The notes below the pieces were generated by a model. That model did not search any database. It worked only from the letters and a program-made list of their open reading frames with translations, and was not told where the DNA came from. From Sphingobium arseniciresistens (lineage in GTDB: Bacteria > Pseudomonadota > Alphaproteobacteria > Sphingomonadales > Sphingomonadaceae), in assembly GCA_029167225.1 (NCBI GenBank), contig JARFNK010000005.1:226012-290011 (forward strand): 64,000 nucleotides of DNA. Reading direction: 5' to 3'. How positions within the stretch are numbered: position 1 is the stretch's first letter; each line of letters starts with the position of its first letter. This document shows positions 28,662 through 38,206 of the stretch, piece by piece. The translations under genes and the position numbers were made by a program.

Positions 28662-29555
28662 GTGATCGAAATCCACCAACTCCGATATGCCGTCGCGACT
28701 GCCGATGCGAGGAGTTTCTCGCGTGCGGCTGCGACGCTAAACGTCAAACAGATCACGCTGAGCCGAAGGGTAAAGCTGCTGGAGGATCGCCTCGGCGTGA
28801 AGCTGTTTGAACGAACCACGCGCGGCGCTGAAACTACCGAGAATGGACGGCCCTTCATCGAGCAGGCCCGGCGCATCATCACCGATGTCGACAACCTTCA
28901 AACCACCGCGCGTAACGTCAGCTACGGTCTGCGCGGTCGCATCGCGGTCGGCTATTGCTCACCAATCATGGCTGGCAATCTCAAGCTGGCGATTTCCGAC
29001 TACCTGACCAAGTTCGAAGACGTTCAGTTCGACGGTATTGAAGCCGGTCTCGAAAAGCTGTTCCACGGCCTGCATTCCCATGTGCTAGATGTTGCCGTTG
29101 CGCCGATCGGACTCGAGGAAGACGGAATCGCATCCCGCCGCATATGGTCAGAGCGGCTTTACGCTGTTCTGCCTTTCGATCATGCGCTGATGGAAAAGGA
29201 GCAGATATACTGGCAGGATCTGCGCCGTGAGGCGTTCGTGGTCCCAGCAGGTGGGCTCGGACCAGTCTTCGGCAACCTGATCACCGCCCGACTGACAGAG
29301 CAAGGCAAACGCCCAAGTATCATCGTCCAAGATACGAGTCTTGAAAGCGTGCTAAGCATGGTGGCGGCTAAGCGCTACATCTCGGTCGCGACTGAGGCGT
29401 CACAGGGTGTAACCTGGACTGATCTGCGCTTCCTGGAAATTCACGACCCCACAGGACCAACTCGCCTCGAATACGCGCTCTATTGGCGCAGGAACAACGA
29501 AAACCCCGCACTCCAGCGCTTCTTCAAGCTGATCGATGAACGCTATCCCGGCTGA
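28662..29555 (+). CDS. LysR-family transcriptional regulator (second)
   Basis: 297 residues; GTG start 8 bases after pyc, on the same strand. The helix-turn-helix is at the very N-terminus: IHQLRYAVATADARSFSRAAATLNVKQITLSRRVKLLEDRLG-type sequence, ending LFERTTRGAETTENG. The remainder is a normal effector domain. Being co-directional with the operon end rather than divergent, it may be autoregulated or read through from pyc. Its last 13 bases overlap the convergent DUF2274 gene, the first of the transfer operon, so cargo and conjugation modules abut without spacer. Confidence 0.85.
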   Translation: MIEIHQLRYAVATADARSFSRAAATLNVKQITLSRRVKLLEDRLGVKLFERTTRGAETTENGRPFIEQARRIITDVDNLQTTARNVSYGLRGRIAVGYCSPIMAGNLKLAISDYLTKFEDVQFDGIEAGLEKLFHGLHSHVLDVAVAPIGLEEDGIASRRIWSERLYAVLPFDHALMEKEQIYWQDLRREAFVVPAGGLGPVFGNLITARLTEQGKRPSIIVQDTSLESVLSMVAAKRYISVATEASQGVTWTDLRFLEIHDPTGPTRLEYALYWRRNNENPALQRFFKLIDERYPG

Positions 29556-29770
29556 GCCGCGCGGCGTGATTTGACATAGCTCCGGTCAGTCGCAATGAAC
29601 CGTTCGATCATCGGCGGAATCAGCCGTTCGGGAGTTGGGGCACCTTTGGCATCGCCGCCATTCAGGACAACCGCATAAGCCACCAATTCTCGGTGCAATC
29701 GCGCCGACACTTCGACCGTCAGGCGCACCGGCTTTTCATCGGCCAAGTCGGCGAGCTTGAGTCGGGTCAC
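29543..29770 (-). CDS. DUF2274-type small protein at the end of the trb operon
   Basis: 75 residues beginning MTRLKLADLADEKPVRLTVEV, then a helical segment ARLHRELVAYAVVLNGG and a C-terminal PPMIERFIATDRSYVK. Small proteins of this type sit directly after trbI in many ICE and plasmid trb operons and look like ribbon-helix-helix proteins. The role is unknown; regulation of transfer is a guess. Its start overlaps trbI by 4 bases, so it belongs to the operon. Confidence 0.75.
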   Translation of the reverse strand: MTRLKLADLADEKPVRLTVEVSARLHRELVAYAVVLNGGDAKGAPTPERLIPPMIERFIATDRSYVKSRRAAQPG

Positions 29771-30972
29771 TGCCCGCCTCCCAAGACCAGATCGCGCGTC
29801 ACCAGCACCCGTACCGGAGATCCGGGCCGGATGGACAGGGTCGGCCGCACATTCAATTCGCGGCTGACTATCTGCTCGCCTGCGCGGTTAATGCTGTCCT
29901 GGGCGCCGCGACGAAACGCACGCGCGAGATTGCCGTCATCGCCAGAACCAAATTCCGAACCCGCGCCAAGCAGGGTCGAGACGAGTGCCGCATTGAGCAC
30001 GCCGCCCCAATGGTAATCGGTGCCGTCCTGCAAACCGGCATAGCCGCGCGGGTCGGAGGCGGGTTGACGTTCGAGCACGATTGAGCGGCCATCGGGTAAG
30101 ATCAGCCGGTTCCAGGTCAGCAGCACCCGACTCTGTCCGAACGCAACATCAGCATCATAGTCGCCAATCAGCCGCGAACCTTGCGGGATCAGCTGGATGC
30201 GCCCAGTTGGGCTGTCATAGACGTTCTGGGTGACCTGCGCGGTCACCAGACCAGGAAGGTCCGAGCGGATGCCAGTGATCAGCGCCGCCGGAATGACCGA
30301 ACCAGCCTGCAAGACATGCGTCGATGCCAACCCGGACAGCCGTTCGGCCGACACCGTGCGGCGATCAGTGGCGCGTTCGAGAAAAGCCTGTTTGCGACCA
30401 GCTTCACCCTGAGTTCCTGCAGCGGGCGGGGTTTCGGGCGTAGTGGCAGCGGCAGGCAATCCGACGAATCCGGTGCCAGCATTCGCCGGCGACCCGCCAC
30501 CAAAGAAGAGGCGGCTCCCGCGAGCGGCCTCGCGTTCCTGTTCGGCGCGCTGGCGGGCCGCGTCCGCAGCGTTGACCGTTGGATTGGGCGGCGCGGTCGG
30601 CGGCAATGGACCGACAGGAGGCAAGGCAGCAACATCTCCGCGCCGTTGCGCATCGAGGATCGGCTTGCCGAGATCGCCGGGCAGCGGCGGGCCGAGCTTG
30701 GGCACCTGACCATAGTCCTTAGGCGCGCCCGCAAGATTGTCGGCCACGGCGACGCCCTCGGTGTTGTAGAGTTCACCGCCGTCCCTTTGCCCTGCGGGCC
30801 GCAGGGCATAGATCAGCGCCCCGCCGACAAGCGCAAACCCGCAAGCCGACGCGATGCCGATGGCTTTCCGCGATAGGCGCATCACGCGCGGTGGATCGCC
30901 GCGCAGCTTGACCGCGTTGTCGGGATCGATGGGCGGTGCCTCGACGCGGTCTTCCTGATACTCGCCGGTCAT
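29767..30972 (-). CDS. trbI: Conjugal transfer protein TrbI (VirB10-like)
   Basis: 401 residues. A cytoplasmic N-tail is followed by one membrane segment (IGIASACGFALVGGALIYAL, about 40-60), a long Pro/Ala-rich periplasmic linker, and a conserved C-terminal TrbI/VirB10 domain (RLSGLASTHVLQAGSVIPAALITGI, IPQGSRLIGDYD, GYAGLQDGTDYHWGGV). VirB10-type proteins span inner and outer membrane in the core complex of type IV secretion systems. Overlapping starts and stops with trbG and DUF2274 show tight coupling. Confidence 0.92.
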   Translation of the reverse strand: MTGEYQEDRVEAPPIDPDNAVKLRGDPPRVMRLSRKAIGIASACGFALVGGALIYALRPAGQRDGGELYNTEGVAVADNLAGAPKDYGQVPKLGPPLPGDLGKPILDAQRRGDVAALPPVGPLPPTAPPNPTVNAADAARQRAEQEREAARGSRLFFGGGSPANAGTGFVGLPAAATTPETPPAAGTQGEAGRKQAFLERATDRRTVSAERLSGLASTHVLQAGSVIPAALITGIRSDLPGLVTAQVTQNVYDSPTGRIQLIPQGSRLIGDYDADVAFGQSRVLLTWNRLILPDGRSIVLERQPASDPRGYAGLQDGTDYHWGGVLNAALVSTLLGAGSEFGSGDDGNLARAFRRGAQDSINRAGEQIVSRELNVRPTLSIRPGSPVRVLVTRDLVLGGGQ

Positions 30973-32006
30973 GCCCGCCCCCGCCGAGAGACGATCCGCA
31001 CCGTCTGCTGGCCCTTGCGCCCGCCAAGCCGCAACTCGGCGCGGGCGAACAGCCGGTCGACGATCATGTAGCGGCCCGAGACACGGTAGTTGACCAGCTC
31101 GGCCTCGCCGTTCCCGCCGATCACAAACAATGGCGGCAGTTCGCCCTGCGCGATGCTCTCGGGGAACTCGACGAACACGCGGGTCCCGTCATCGAACGCG
31201 CGCAGCGGCCGCCAGTCGGGGCGATCACCTTCGATCGCATAACGGAAATTGAGCAGCGACAGGTCCATGCCCGCCGCGACCGGCGCGGCGCGTTCGGCTT
31301 CGGCTCGCGCCTGGCGCAGCGCGATCAGCTGATCCTGCGGATAGGTCCAGGAGAGTGAGGCCATATAGACTGAAGGATTGGCGCGCAGTTCGAGATGGTA
31401 GGTGCGCCGGTCAGTGTTGATCACCAGGTTTGTCGATATGTCGGCTCGGATCGGTTTGACGAGGATATGCACCCGCGCGGCAGGACCGATCCCGCTCACG
31501 GTGTCGCCGATCATCCAGCGGACGGTATCGCCCGCCGCGACCGGACCCGAGCCCACGAGCTGTTCGCCTTCCTGCAGCGCGATGTCAGTTACCTGCCCGG
31601 GCTTCGCGTAGATCTGGTAGAGCGCGCCTTCGGTATAGGGGAACACCTGGATGGAGTTGATGAACGTGGTTCGATCGGGCTGCACGCGTGCCGCCTCCAT
31701 CGCCGCTCCCACCCTGTCCTGGAGAGTGGTGCGACTCTGGGACGGGCGGGAGCGGCCCGCGGCGTGGGGAGGGACTTGCCGCGGAAGGGATTGAAGCTGG
31801 CCGGGAAGCGGCAGCGGAACGGGCACGGCCACGATGGTTTCGGGCGGGGCGGGAGGAGACGCCTGCGCCGCCTCGCTGCGCGGCGCAGGCGCGGCAGGCG
31901 GAGACACTGCTTGTGTACGCGCCTGCAACGGGGTGACGACAATGGCGCTTCCGAGCAGCATGGTAAGGGTGACGATGCGCGCGGCGCGCTTGGGTTGGCG
32001 GTTCAT
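30969..32006 (-). CDS. trbG: Conjugal transfer protein TrbG (VirB9-like)
   Basis: 345 residues from ATG 32006, which overlaps the trbF stop. A signal peptide (RIVTLTMLLGSAIVVTPLQA) precedes a Pro-rich stretch. The VirB9-type beta domain contains TFINSIQVFPYTEGALYQIYA, DIALQEGEQLVG, and near the end GRYMIVDRLFARAELRLGGRKGQQTV. VirB9/TrbG forms the periplasmic and outer-membrane ring with TrbI and a lipoprotein partner. It is complete. Confidence 0.92.
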   Translation of the reverse strand: MNRQPKRAARIVTLTMLLGSAIVVTPLQARTQAVSPPAAPAPRSEAAQASPPAPPETIVAVPVPLPLPGQLQSLPRQVPPHAAGRSRPSQSRTTLQDRVGAAMEAARVQPDRTTFINSIQVFPYTEGALYQIYAKPGQVTDIALQEGEQLVGSGPVAAGDTVRWMIGDTVSGIGPAARVHILVKPIRADISTNLVINTDRRTYHLELRANPSVYMASLSWTYPQDQLIALRQARAEAERAAPVAAGMDLSLLNFRYAIEGDRPDWRPLRAFDDGTRVFVEFPESIAQGELPPLFVIGGNGEAELVNYRVSGRYMIVDRLFARAELRLGGRKGQQTVRIVSRRGRA

Positions 32007-32686
32007 GATCCGAGTTCCTTCGACCAGTTGATCGCGTTGACGAAAATGCCGAGCGGGTTCTTGCGCACGGCGTCGGGAGTGCGCGGGGTCTGGAGGGCGA
32101 TGGTCAGGATCGCGGTCCAACGACTGGTTTCTGCGAGGCTGCCGTCGCGGTAGCGGCGCTCGACCCAGGCAACACGGAAGCTGGTCGGCGAGGCACGGAT
32201 CACGCTGGTGACATCGACCCCAACCTGTTCCCGCCCGATCAGAGCAAACGGATCATTGGTTCGGGCATAGTCATTGAGCGCGAGCGCGCCCTTGTCGGTG
32301 GCGAAGTCGTAAGCGCGCAGCCAGTTCTGCCGGACGACGATCGGATCGTCGGGCACAGCGCGGACCTGCTCGATGAAGCGCGCCAGATGAAACGCGATCT
32401 GCGGGTCCGAGGGCGTGTAGCCGACATCGGCAGGTGCAACCGCCTGCGCCTCACCGAGCCGGTCGACCTGCACCACCCAGGGAATGATCGTGCCGCGCGC
32501 GCCCTGCCAGATGATCCCGGCGGTCAGGCAAGTTGAAAGTCCCAGCGCTCCTAAGAAGGCGAGCCGCCAGCTGCGAGCCTGCACGCGCGCCGAGCCGATC
32601 CGGTCGTCCCAGACCTGCGCGGCGCGCTGGTAGGGCGTCTCGGGTTCGGGGGTCTTGCCGTAGCGGATCGAGGGGCGTCGGAACAT
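32003..32686 (-). CDS. trbF: Conjugal transfer protein TrbF (VirB8-like)
   Basis: 227 residues. The cytoplasmic N-terminus (MFRRPSIRYGKTPEPETPYQRAAQVWDD in part) is followed by one membrane helix (LAFLGALGLSTCLTAGIIW) and a periplasmic VirB8 fold with RQNWLRAYDFAT, SFRVAWVERRYRDG and NPLGIFVNAINWSKEL. VirB8-type proteins scaffold assembly of the secretion channel at the inner membrane. Its stop overlaps the trbG start. Confidence 0.92.
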   Translation of the reverse strand: MFRRPSIRYGKTPEPETPYQRAAQVWDDRIGSARVQARSWRLAFLGALGLSTCLTAGIIWQGARGTIIPWVVQVDRLGEAQAVAPADVGYTPSDPQIAFHLARFIEQVRAVPDDPIVVRQNWLRAYDFATDKGALALNDYARTNDPFALIGREQVGVDVTSVIRASPTSFRVAWVERRYRDGSLAETSRWTAILTIALQTPRTPDAVRKNPLGIFVNAINWSKELGS

Positions 32687-32689
32687 GCG

Positions 32690-34006
32690 TCAGTCCTTTT
32701 CGGAAGTGTCGATGGATGCGCCGCCGCCGTGGCTGTCGCCCGACTTCAGCGTGTGCGCGGCGATGGTCGCGCCGTGCGCGATGGCCTGCCGGTCCTTCAT
32801 CGCCTTGGCCCAGGCCGGTTGGCCCTGGTCGGCATCGGCAGGCGGCATGGGCGGGGTGTTGGGGCCGGGCGTAATCGTGCCGCCAGTATTGGTGACTGCG
32901 GCGCGGCTGCCCTCGCGGAACGACTGCTTCATGCCATCGCCCGCCTTGCGCAGCGGAGAGGTCGCAGCGCCCACGGCGGCGTCGCCGACCGCAGCCATGC
33001 CGGAGCCGACTGCGCCTGCGCCCGATTTGCCCGCCGAACCGAGCGCATAGACCATGGTCGCCCCGCCCGCGGCACGCGAGGTTCCATGCGCGACGTTGGA
33101 TGCTGCACTGGCGACCGCGCCGCCCGCCATCCGCGCTCCCGCAACTGCTCCGGCGGCGGCACCGCCTGCGAGGAGCGCCGTTCCAGCAGCGGCGCCTGCT
33201 CCCAACTGCGGCCCACCCGAGACGATTCCGTTGGCGATGCCGGGACCGAAGATGCCGAGCCCAAGCAGCGACAAGCTGGCCAGCACGATCGACAGCGCGT
33301 CCTCGATGGTGGGTTCGGCGCCGATGGCGCTGGTGAACTCGGCGAAGATGGTCGAGCCGATGCCGACGATCACCGCGAGCACGAGTACCTTGATGCCGGA
33401 CGAAACGACGTTGCCGAGCACGCGCTCAGCCATGAAGGCGGTCTTGCCGAACAGCCCGAACGGGATCAGCACGAAGCCGCAGAGCGTCGTCAGCTTGAAC
33501 TCGATCAGGGTGATGAACAGCTGGATCGCGAGAATGAAGAAGGCGATGATCACGGTTCCCCAGGCGACCAGCAGGATCACGATCTGGAGGAAGTTCTCGA
33601 AGAAGCTTACGAACCCCATCAGGTCCGAGATCGCGTCGATCAGCGGTCGCGCTGCGTCCATGCCGACCTGCGCAACCCGGCCTGGCTGCAATAGTTCGGC
33701 AGCGCTAAAGCCGGTGCCGCTGGCCTTGAGGCCGAGCCCGGCGAAGCTTTCGAACACGATTCTGGCGAGCGCGTTCCAGTTGCCGATGATGTAGGCGAAC
33801 ACGCCTACGAACAGCGTCTTCTTGACGAGGCAGGCAATGATATCCTCGTTCTCGCCCCACGACCAGAACAGCGCCGCGAGCGTCACGTCGATGACGATCA
33901 GCGTGGTTGCGATGAACGCGACTTCGCCTGACAAGAGGCCGAACCCGCTGTCGATATAGCGCGAGAAGATGTCGAGGAAGCGGTCGACGACGCCGGTGCC
34001 ACCCAT
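32690..34006 (-). CDS. trbL: Conjugal transfer protein TrbL (VirB6-like)
   Basis: 438 residues. About six membrane segments lie in the first 290 residues, including FIATTLIVIDVTLAALFWSW, IVILLVAWGTVIIAFFILAIQLFITLIEF and VLVLAVIVGIGSTIFAEF. A Gly/Ala-rich region and a hydrophilic, disordered C-tail follow. This is the P-type VirB6/TrbL polytopic inner-membrane component through which DNA passes. It lies between the trbK-like gene and trbF in the canonical order. Confidence 0.92.
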   Translation of the reverse strand: MGGTGVVDRFLDIFSRYIDSGFGLLSGEVAFIATTLIVIDVTLAALFWSWGENEDIIACLVKKTLFVGVFAYIIGNWNALARIVFESFAGLGLKASGTGFSAAELLQPGRVAQVGMDAARPLIDAISDLMGFVSFFENFLQIVILLVAWGTVIIAFFILAIQLFITLIEFKLTTLCGFVLIPFGLFGKTAFMAERVLGNVVSSGIKVLVLAVIVGIGSTIFAEFTSAIGAEPTIEDALSIVLASLSLLGLGIFGPGIANGIVSGGPQLGAGAAAGTALLAGGAAAGAVAGARMAGGAVASAASNVAHGTSRAAGGATMVYALGSAGKSGAGAVGSGMAAVGDAAVGAATSPLRKAGDGMKQSFREGSRAAVTNTGGTITPGPNTPPMPPADADQGQPAWAKAMKDRQAIAHGATIAAHTLKSGDSHGGGASIDTSEKD

Positions 34007-34007
34007 A

Positions 34008-34364
34008 TCAGCGACCTCCGGTTCCAGACGGAGCGCTTCCCAGTTGTGACTGGGATGGCTGCGCTGAATGGCCGATCACGGGACCGGATTGCGGAAATCG
34101 TTCCTTGGGCCGCGCGCCGGGAGCCAGAAAGCGGCGACGATTCTCGGCCCAGGCCCGGCGACACTCGCTCGTCGTTTCAGCGAGTTCCCCAAGTTCGGAG
34201 CAAAACCGGAGCATTTCGGGCAACGGATCACCGTCGGGATCGCTCACCGTGACGATCTCGGCGCGATCAGGTTTGCGCTCTTCGCGCAGCTGGAGTGCGG
34301 TCATGGTGATCGCCAGGGCCACGAACGCGATGGCTCCGATCCGCGCGAAGAGCTTGAAGTCCAT
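34008..34364 (-). CDS. TrbK-like protein (putative entry exclusion)
   Basis: 118 residues from ATG 34364. An N-terminal membrane helix (ARIGAIAFVALAITMTALQL) is followed by a short soluble part with two cysteines (FCSELGELAETTSECRRAW) and a disordered tail. Proteins with this pattern between trbJ and trbL are called TrbK-alt and are proposed to block redundant transfer into cells that already hold the element. Assignment rests on position, size and the FCxxLG...C pattern. Confidence 0.75.
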   Translation of the reverse strand: MDFKLFARIGAIAFVALAITMTALQLREERKPDRAEIVTVSDPDGDPLPEMLRFCSELGELAETTSECRRAWAENRRRFLAPGARPKERFPQSGPVIGHSAQPSQSQLGSAPSGTGGR

Positions 34365-34368
34365 CGCC

Positions 34369-35133
34369 TCAGTTCCGGAACATCTGGGCATTGGTGGGGA
34401 CGTAGCCCTGCCCCGGCGTAAGAAAGCGGCGGAGCTGCTCACGTGCCTGGGCCTTGGCCGCCGACGCATTGGCGGCATCGAGCGACTGGGCGCGGCCGAG
34501 CGCGGCAACGGTGGCGGTGAGGTCGGCAAGCTGCTGCGACTGGAGCGCGAGCAGCTGGTTTCCGGCCTGGGCGGCCTGGAGCGCGCCGGTCGCCGACTGG
34601 CTCGCGGTGACGATCGTCTGCACCGCGCTACGCGCACCTTCGATGTTGCTCACCGCACCGGCCTGGACCCTGAGCGCATCTTCGAAAGCGGCGACGCTGT
34701 TCTTCCAGCGCTCTTCCGCACCCTGGACCATCTCGCGCTGGCTGCCGGTCAGGTTCTGGCCGGAATACTGGCGCGCGAACTCCCGCTCGATCTGCTGGAC
34801 GTCGAACGAAATGCGCTGTGCCTGGGCGAGGAGCTGCTGGGTCTGGCGGATCTGCTGCTGGAGCGGATCGAGCACGCTGGTCGGCAGGCTGGCAAGGTTG
34901 CGCGCCTCGTTGATGAGCGAGGTAGCCTGGTTCTGGAGCTGGCGGATTTGGTTGTTGATCTGCTCAAGCGTGCGCGCAGCGGTCAGTACGTTCTGCGCGT
35001 AGTTCGTTGGATCGTAGACGATACCGCCGAAGCCGAACTGGGCATAGGCGGGCGCGGGCATCAGCGCGGTTGCGCTCAGCGACAGCACTGCCGCGCAGCC
35101 TGCGAGCAGGTCTCGAACTCGAGGGGTTTTCAT
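34369..35133 (-). CDS. trbJ: Conjugal transfer protein TrbJ (VirB5-like)
   Basis: 254 residues. A signal peptide ends near PAPAYA (about 31). The mature protein is almost wholly alpha-helical and Gln-rich (TLEQINNQIRQLQNQATSLI, QQIRQTQQLLAQAQRI), consistent with coiled coils. VirB5/TrbJ proteins are minor pilus components at the tip. It starts 4 bases after the trbE stop in operon order. Confidence 0.9.
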   Translation of the reverse strand: MKTPRVRDLLAGCAAVLSLSATALMPAPAYAQFGFGGIVYDPTNYAQNVLTAARTLEQINNQIRQLQNQATSLINEARNLASLPTSVLDPLQQQIRQTQQLLAQAQRISFDVQQIEREFARQYSGQNLTGSQREMVQGAEERWKNSVAAFEDALRVQAGAVSNIEGARSAVQTIVTASQSATGALQAAQAGNQLLALQSQQLADLTATVAALGRAQSLDAANASAAKAQAREQLRRFLTPGQGYVPTNAQMFRN

Positions 35134-35137
35134 CAGG

Positions 35138-37594
35138 CTACTCCTTGGGTTGGCCCATTCGGGCTGGGGGGATGGCTTCCGGGGCCGGCAGCATGTCGGC
35201 CGCCCAGTCGAGACCGCGATGGCGCAGCCATTGGCGGGCGAAGTCGTCAGCCCCGTGCATCTCGGTAAGTTCGCCGATCGTCAGCTGATCGGCCTTTGAC
35301 GAGGTGGCGGTGAAGGCGAGCGCGACTTCGCCGAGGCCCAGCTCGAACAGCCGGTTGCCGCGCGCCGACTGGCAGTAATAGTCACGCTTGGGGGTCGCCC
35401 GTGCGAGGATCTCGATCTGCCGATCATTGAGTCCGAACCGCCGGTAGATCGACAGGATCTGAGGCTCGACAGCCCGTTCGTTGGGGAGGAATATTCGGGT
35501 CGGGCAGCTTTCGATGATCGCCGGGGCAATCGCACTGGCTTCGATGTCGGCGAGGCTCTGCGTCGCGAAGACCACGCTCGCGTTCTTCTTGCGCAGCGTC
35601 TTCAGCCACTCGCGCAGCTGCGCTGCAAAGGCGGGGCTGTCGAGCACCAGCCAGCCTTCGTCGATAATGATCATCGTCGGCGAGCCGTCGAGCCGGCCTT
35701 CGATGCGGTGGAACAGATAGGACAGAACCGCAGGCGCCGCCGCCGACCCAGTCAGCCCCTCGGTCTCGAACGCCTGAAAGCTGGCCTCACCCAGATGCTC
35801 GACCTCGGCATCGAGCAGCCGACCGAACGGCCCGTCGATGCAGTAGGGCGCGAGTGCCTGCTTCAAGGCCTGCGACTGGAGCAGCACGGCAAGCCCGGTG
35901 AGCGTACGCTCGGCGAACGGGGCTGTCGAAAGCGACGTCAGGGCGGACCAGAGATGCTCTTTGATGACCGGATCGACCGTCACACCTTCCGACGCCAGAA
36001 TTGCCTGAAGCCACTCCGCCGCCCAATTGCGCTCGGCAGGCTCATTGATGCGCGCGAGCGGTTGCAACTGCACCGCACCCACTCCGTCATCGGCCAGACT
36101 CGTGCCCAAATTCTGCCAGGCGCCGCCGCAGGCGAGCGCGGCCGCGCGGATCGACCCGCCGAAGTCGAACGCGAAGACCTGCGCTCTGTCATAGCGGCGG
36201 AACTGCAGCGCCATCAGCGCAAGCAGCACCGATTTTCCTGCACCGGTCGGCCCGACGATCAGCGTATGGCCGACATCGCTAACATGGAGCGAAAACCGGA
36301 ACGGGGTCGAGCCCTCCGTCCGCGCAAAGAAGAGCGGCGGTGCGCGGAAATGCTCGTCCCATTCCGGCCCGGACCACACGGCCGAGAGGGGGATCATGTG
36401 GGCCAGGTTGAGCGTGGAGATCGGCGGCTGCCGGACATTCGCGTAAACATGGCCAGGAAGTGAGCCGAGCCAAGCCTCGACCGCGTTCATGCCCTCGACG
36501 ATCACCGTGAAGTCGCGGCCCTGGATGACCTTCTCGACCAGACGCAGCTTCTCGGCGGCAAGTGCGGGATCTTCATCCCACACCGTCACCGTCGCGGTGA
36601 CATAGGCCTGGCCGACGAAATCCGACCCGAGTTCCTGCAGCGCCGCATCGGCATCGGCGGCCTTGTTCGAGGCATCGCTGTCGAGCAGCGTCGATGCCTC
36701 GTTGGTCATCACTTCCTTGAGGATCGCTGCGACCGACTTGCGCTTGGCGAACCACTGCCGCCTGATCTTGGCGGTCAGTTTGGTCGCGTCGGTCTTGTCG
36801 AGCATGACCGCGCGGGTCGACCAGCGATAGGCGAAAGCGAGCCGGTTGAGTTCGTCTAGCAGTCCCGGAAAGGTCGCGCTCGGGAATCCAACCACGGTCA
36901 ACGTGCGCAGATGCGCTCGGCCAAGCCGCGGTTCGAGCCCGCCGGTCAACGGTTCGTCGGCGAGCAGCGCGTCGAGGTGCATCGGCACTTCGGGGACGCG
37001 GACCCGATGGCTCTGGGTCGAGACGCAGCTGTGCAGGTAGGTCAGCGTCTCGCTGTCATCGAGCCAGGCGACCTCGGGGACGAACCCCTCGACCAGGCGC
37101 AACAGCCGGTCGGTTCGGTCGATGAAGAGGTCGAGCAGCTCCTTCGGATTGATCCCTTTCTCGGCCTTGCCCTCGTAGAGCCAGCTTTCGGCGCGCGCGG
37201 CGTCTTCCGCAGGCGGCATCCACAACAGCGTCAAGAAATAGCGGCTCTCGAAATGCGCGCCTTCCTCGGCGAACTGCGCGGCGCGCTCGCGCTCGACGAG
37301 CGCCGAGGCCGGGTCGGGGAAGTCGCTTGCCGGGTAATCATTGGCCGGACGGCGCACGGCTTCGACGAAGATTGCCCAGCCCGAGCCTAGCCGACGCAAT
37401 GCGCTGTTCAGCCGCGCAGTGGTTGCGATCAATTCGGCCGGCGTGGCGCTATCGAGATCGGGGCCGCGGAAGCGGGCCGAGCGCTGGAAGCTGCCGTCCT
37501 TGTTGAGCACAACGCCGGGCGCGACCAGCGCCGCCCAGGGCAGGAAGTCTGCGAGCCGGTCTGCCTTATTGCGGTATTCACGAAGTGACAGCAT
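35138..37594 (-). CDS. trbE: Conjugal transfer ATPase TrbE (VirB4-like)
   Basis: 818 residues. Starts MLSLREYRNKADRLADFLPW. The nucleotide-binding site is VGPTGAGKSVLLALMAL (Walker A) and the Walker B is TMIIIDEGWLVLDSP, followed by the typical FATQSLADIEAS block. VirB4-type ATPases power pilus and channel assembly at the inner membrane. Length matches the family and no interruption is visible. Confidence 0.93.
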   Translation of the reverse strand: MLSLREYRNKADRLADFLPWAALVAPGVVLNKDGSFQRSARFRGPDLDSATPAELIATTARLNSALRRLGSGWAIFVEAVRRPANDYPASDFPDPASALVERERAAQFAEEGAHFESRYFLTLLWMPPAEDAARAESWLYEGKAEKGINPKELLDLFIDRTDRLLRLVEGFVPEVAWLDDSETLTYLHSCVSTQSHRVRVPEVPMHLDALLADEPLTGGLEPRLGRAHLRTLTVVGFPSATFPGLLDELNRLAFAYRWSTRAVMLDKTDATKLTAKIRRQWFAKRKSVAAILKEVMTNEASTLLDSDASNKAADADAALQELGSDFVGQAYVTATVTVWDEDPALAAEKLRLVEKVIQGRDFTVIVEGMNAVEAWLGSLPGHVYANVRQPPISTLNLAHMIPLSAVWSGPEWDEHFRAPPLFFARTEGSTPFRFSLHVSDVGHTLIVGPTGAGKSVLLALMALQFRRYDRAQVFAFDFGGSIRAAALACGGAWQNLGTSLADDGVGAVQLQPLARINEPAERNWAAEWLQAILASEGVTVDPVIKEHLWSALTSLSTAPFAERTLTGLAVLLQSQALKQALAPYCIDGPFGRLLDAEVEHLGEASFQAFETEGLTGSAAAPAVLSYLFHRIEGRLDGSPTMIIIDEGWLVLDSPAFAAQLREWLKTLRKKNASVVFATQSLADIEASAIAPAIIESCPTRIFLPNERAVEPQILSIYRRFGLNDRQIEILARATPKRDYYCQSARGNRLFELGLGEVALAFTATSSKADQLTIGELTEMHGADDFARQWLRHRGLDWAADMLPAPEAIPPARMGQPKE

Positions 37595-37598
37595 CGGC

Positions 37599-37874
37599 TC
37601 AAACCCTCAGAAAGTTGGGAAAGCGCAGATGCCGCCGCGCGACATCGACGAATTGGGGATCGCGCCGTGCGGCCCAGACCGAGACCATGTGACCAGCCAA
37701 GAAGATCACCACGCCGGCGATCCACAGGCGCAGGCCCAGGCCGATCGCGGCGGCCAGCGTCGCGTTGGCGATGGCTAGCCCACGCGGCGCGCCGCCGAGC
37801 AGGATATGCTCGGTCAGCGCGCGGTGGACCGGGACGACGTAACCCGGCACCGCCTCGGGCGGCACGGCGTCCAT
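37599..37874 (-). CDS. trbD: Conjugal transfer protein TrbD (VirB3-like)
   Basis: 91 residues from ATG 37874, overlapping the trbC stop by 1-3 bases. It has two membrane segments (about ANATLAAAIGLGLRLWIAGVV and FLAGHMVSVWAA) after VPVHRALTEHILLGGAPR, the usual TrbD/VirB3 opening. It is a small inner-membrane component that works with the VirB4-type ATPase next to it. Confidence 0.9.
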   Translation of the reverse strand: MDAVPPEAVPGYVVPVHRALTEHILLGGAPRGLAIANATLAAAIGLGLRLWIAGVVIFLAGHMVSVWAARRDPQFVDVARRHLRFPNFLRV

Positions 37875-38206
37875 CAGACCAGCGCCCCGCCGCCGAACGA
37901 GAAGAACGACAGGAAGAAGGACGAGGCGGCAAAGGCGATCGACAGGCCGAAAACGATCTGGATCATCCTGCGCGCGCCGCCCGACGTGTCGCCAAACGCC
38001 AGCGCCAAACCGGTGGCGATGATAATCATGACCGCAACGATCTTGGCGACCGGCCCCTGGATGGATTCGAGGATCGACTGCAGCGGCGCTTCCCACGGCA
38101 TCGACGATCCCGCCGCATGGGCGGGCGTGGCGACCGAGAGGGCAACGAAGCCGCCGAGCATGGCCGCGGACAGGCGGGCACGGGCGCGGATGAAGGTCTG
38201 GATCAC
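37874..38206 (-). CDS. trbC: Conjugal transfer pilin TrbC (VirB2-like)
   Basis: 110 residues. A long signal peptide ends near PAHAAG. Two hydrophobic helices follow (VAKIVAVMIIIATGLALAFG and IQIVFGLSIAFAASSFFLSFF) separated by a short basic loop. This is the pattern of VirB2/TrbC pilins; RP4 TrbC is cyclised by TraF, and a traF-like peptidase is present at 52561-53139. It overlaps trbB by 4 bases. Confidence 0.9.
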   Translation of the reverse strand: MIQTFIRARARLSAAMLGGFVALSVATPAHAAGSSMPWEAPLQSILESIQGPVAKIVAVMIIIATGLALAFGDTSGGARRMIQIVFGLSIAFAASSFFLSFFSFGGGALV